From an uncultured Paracoccaceae bacterium (GTDB taxonomy: Bacteria; Pseudomonadota; Alphaproteobacteria; Rhodobacterales; Rhodobacteraceae): DNA of 64,000 nucleotides. The stretch's first letter is position 1. Every line of letters starts with the position of its first letter. Location: positions 62,001-126,000 of the forward strand of contig CAKSTR010000007.1 of assembly GCA_934500835.1 (NCBI GenBank). The letters are read 5' to 3'. Position numbers and translations under genes: made by a program. Under the pieces are notes generated by a model that saw only the letters and a program-made list of their open reading frames with translations, did no database searches and had not been told where the DNA came from. Below are positions 63,108-64,000 of this stretch, piece by piece.

Positions 63108-63440
63108 ATGTTCGCAACCCCCGCCTTTGCCCAGACCGCAGACGCCGCCGGCGCCGGCGGTGTTCTCGGCTCGATGCTGATCCCGATGGTCCTGGTGTTC
63201 GGGATCATGTATCTGCTGATCATCCGCCCGCAGCAAAAGCAGGCCAAGACCCACCGCGCCATGATCGAGGCGCTGCGTCGGGGCGATCAGGTGGTGACGC
63301 AGGGCGGCATCGTCGGAAAGGTGTCGAAAGTGCAGGAAGACGGCATGGTCGAGGTCGAGATCGCCGATGGCGTCAGGGTGAAGGTGCTGCGCCACACCAT
63401 CACCACGGTCCTGAACAAGACCGAGCCCGCCGCCAGCTGA
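63108..63440 (+). CDS. yajC: Preprotein translocase accessory subunit YajC
   Basis: 110 aa, with one TM segment (MLIPMVLVFGIMYLLII) followed by RPQQKQAK and the conserved cytoplasmic GDQVVTQGGIVGKVSKV. Part of the SecDF-YajC complex, and secD follows after 82 bases, as in most proteobacteria. Confidence 0.95.
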   Translation: MFATPAFAQTADAAGAGGVLGSMLIPMVLVFGIMYLLIIRPQQKQAKTHRAMIEALRRGDQVVTQGGIVGKVSKVQEDGMVEVEIADGVRVKVLRHTITTVLNKTEPAAS

Positions 63441-63522
63441 GGCGCGACCGGCCCGCGCCCCGCCGTGGCCCGCACGTCAGGGCCCGGCCAAAGGAATGCC
63501 CAAGAATGACCGAGGCCCCGCA

Positions 63523-64000
63523 ATGACCCCCACGGCAATGTGGAAACGTGTCCTGATCTTCGTCTTCTGCCTTTGGGGGATGGTTGCGGCAATGCCGAAC
63601 GCCTTCTACCCGCAGGTCGAGGCACATAACGATGCCGACAAGGCCATTGCCGCGGCCGAGGGCGTGGCGACACCCGAGCAGGAGGCGGCCCGCGCGGGCT
63701 GGCCCTCGTTCCTGCCCTCGGCGCTGATGAACCTTGGCCTCGATCTGCGGGGCGGGGCGCATCTTCTGGGCCGGGTCGAGCTGGAGCAGGTCTACAAGAG
63801 CCGGATGGACAGCTTCTGGCCCGAGGTCCGCGACGCCCTGCGCACCATCCGCGATCAGGTCGGCGCCGTGCGCCGCGCGCCTGCCCCCGACGGAATCCTG
63901 CGCGTCACCATCTCGAACACCGATGCCATGCCGGCGGCCCTTGCCGCGGTGCAGGCGCTGGCCACGCCCGTGACCTCGCTGACCGGGGTCGGGCATACCG
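63523..64000 (+). CDS. secD: Protein translocase subunit SecD (3' partial)
   Basis: The first 159 codons of SecD, running off the window. The N-terminal TM anchor (RVLIFVFCLWGMVAAM) is followed by the periplasmic head, beginning LGLDLRGGAHLLGRVE, the SecD signature. The ATG at 63523 is preferred; an ATG at 63506 opens a six-codon frame only. SecD uses the proton gradient to complete protein export and works with YajC upstream. Confidence 0.94.
   Translation, partial: MTPTAMWKRVLIFVFCLWGMVAAMPNAFYPQVEAHNDADKAIAAAEGVATPEQEAARAGWPSFLPSALMNLGLDLRGGAHLLGRVELEQVYKSRMDSFWPEVRDALRTIRDQVGAVRRAPAPDGILRVTISNTDAMPAALAAVQALATPVTSLTGVGHT

Overview
The window is high-G+C DNA from an alphaproteobacterium, most likely a member of the Rhodobacteraceae (Paracoccus/Rhodobacter type). 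The evidence is three complete or near-complete heterotetrameric sarcosine oxidase operons, and core blocks in the right half typical of that family (ccmI-ruvX-DUF1289, yfgM-like/bamB/der, serS, yajC-secD). The genus is inference.

Left half (1-35.5 kb), an accessory catabolic region. 1-6.9 kb: soxBDAG copy 1 (soxB cut by the window edge), then kynureninase and tryptophan 2,3-dioxygenase. 7.35-17.4 kb: a tightly packed + strand operon with a Rid-family protein, a MER-like F420-dependent luciferase-fold oxidoreductase, a ProW/ProV-type ABC importer, the coenzyme F420 pathway (cofG, cofH, cofD, a cofC-cofE fusion), an F420:NADP oxidoreductase and a ProX-type binding protein. 17.7-30.3 kb: a convergent nine-gene operon on the - strand, in transcription order an oligopeptide-type binding protein, an MttB-family methyltransferase, soxBDAG copy 2, a two-subunit HcnB/HcnC-like FAD oxidase and an aminotransferase. 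30.6-33.6 kb: a short-chain dehydrogenase, a MarR regulator and a kynurenine-formamidase-like hydrolase. A broken dsbA-like gene and a tyrosine integrase abutting the 5' end of dusA close the region, so it looks like an island delivered to the dusA integration site.

Working hypothesis (inference): the left half strips N-methyl groups from a methylated amino acid, plausibly a tryptophan betaine such as hypaphorine, and sends the freed tryptophan down the kynurenine route. MttB would remove a methyl group from the quaternary amine and the Sox complexes would oxidise the remaining N-methyls. The MER-like enzyme with F420 and NpdG could reoxidise methyl-carrier carbon. Four F420-operon genes carry visible lesions: a 20-bp tandem triplication at the start of the MER-like gene, a -1 frameshift in proV, an amber codon in cofH and a -1 frameshift in a C9 run of cofD. 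The operon may therefore be decaying, or the assembly may be faulty there.

Right half (35.5-64 kb), mostly core. It holds dusA, a TauE-family permease, a PhyH-like protein, DUF1289, ruvX and ccmI; soxBDAG copy 3, interrupted by a compositionally foreign small gene; sodB; an H1-like-tailed methyltransferase-like protein; a LOG-family protein; a LysM protein; a divergent arsR/ATM1-type ABC exporter pair; a secreted metacaspase-TPR protein; yfgM-like/bamB/der; a TspO-like membrane protein; serS; an acyltransferase; yajC; and the start of secD. A 67-bp hairpin repeat occurs twice, downstream of dusA and of the ABC exporter. No rRNA, tRNA or CRISPR array was seen.
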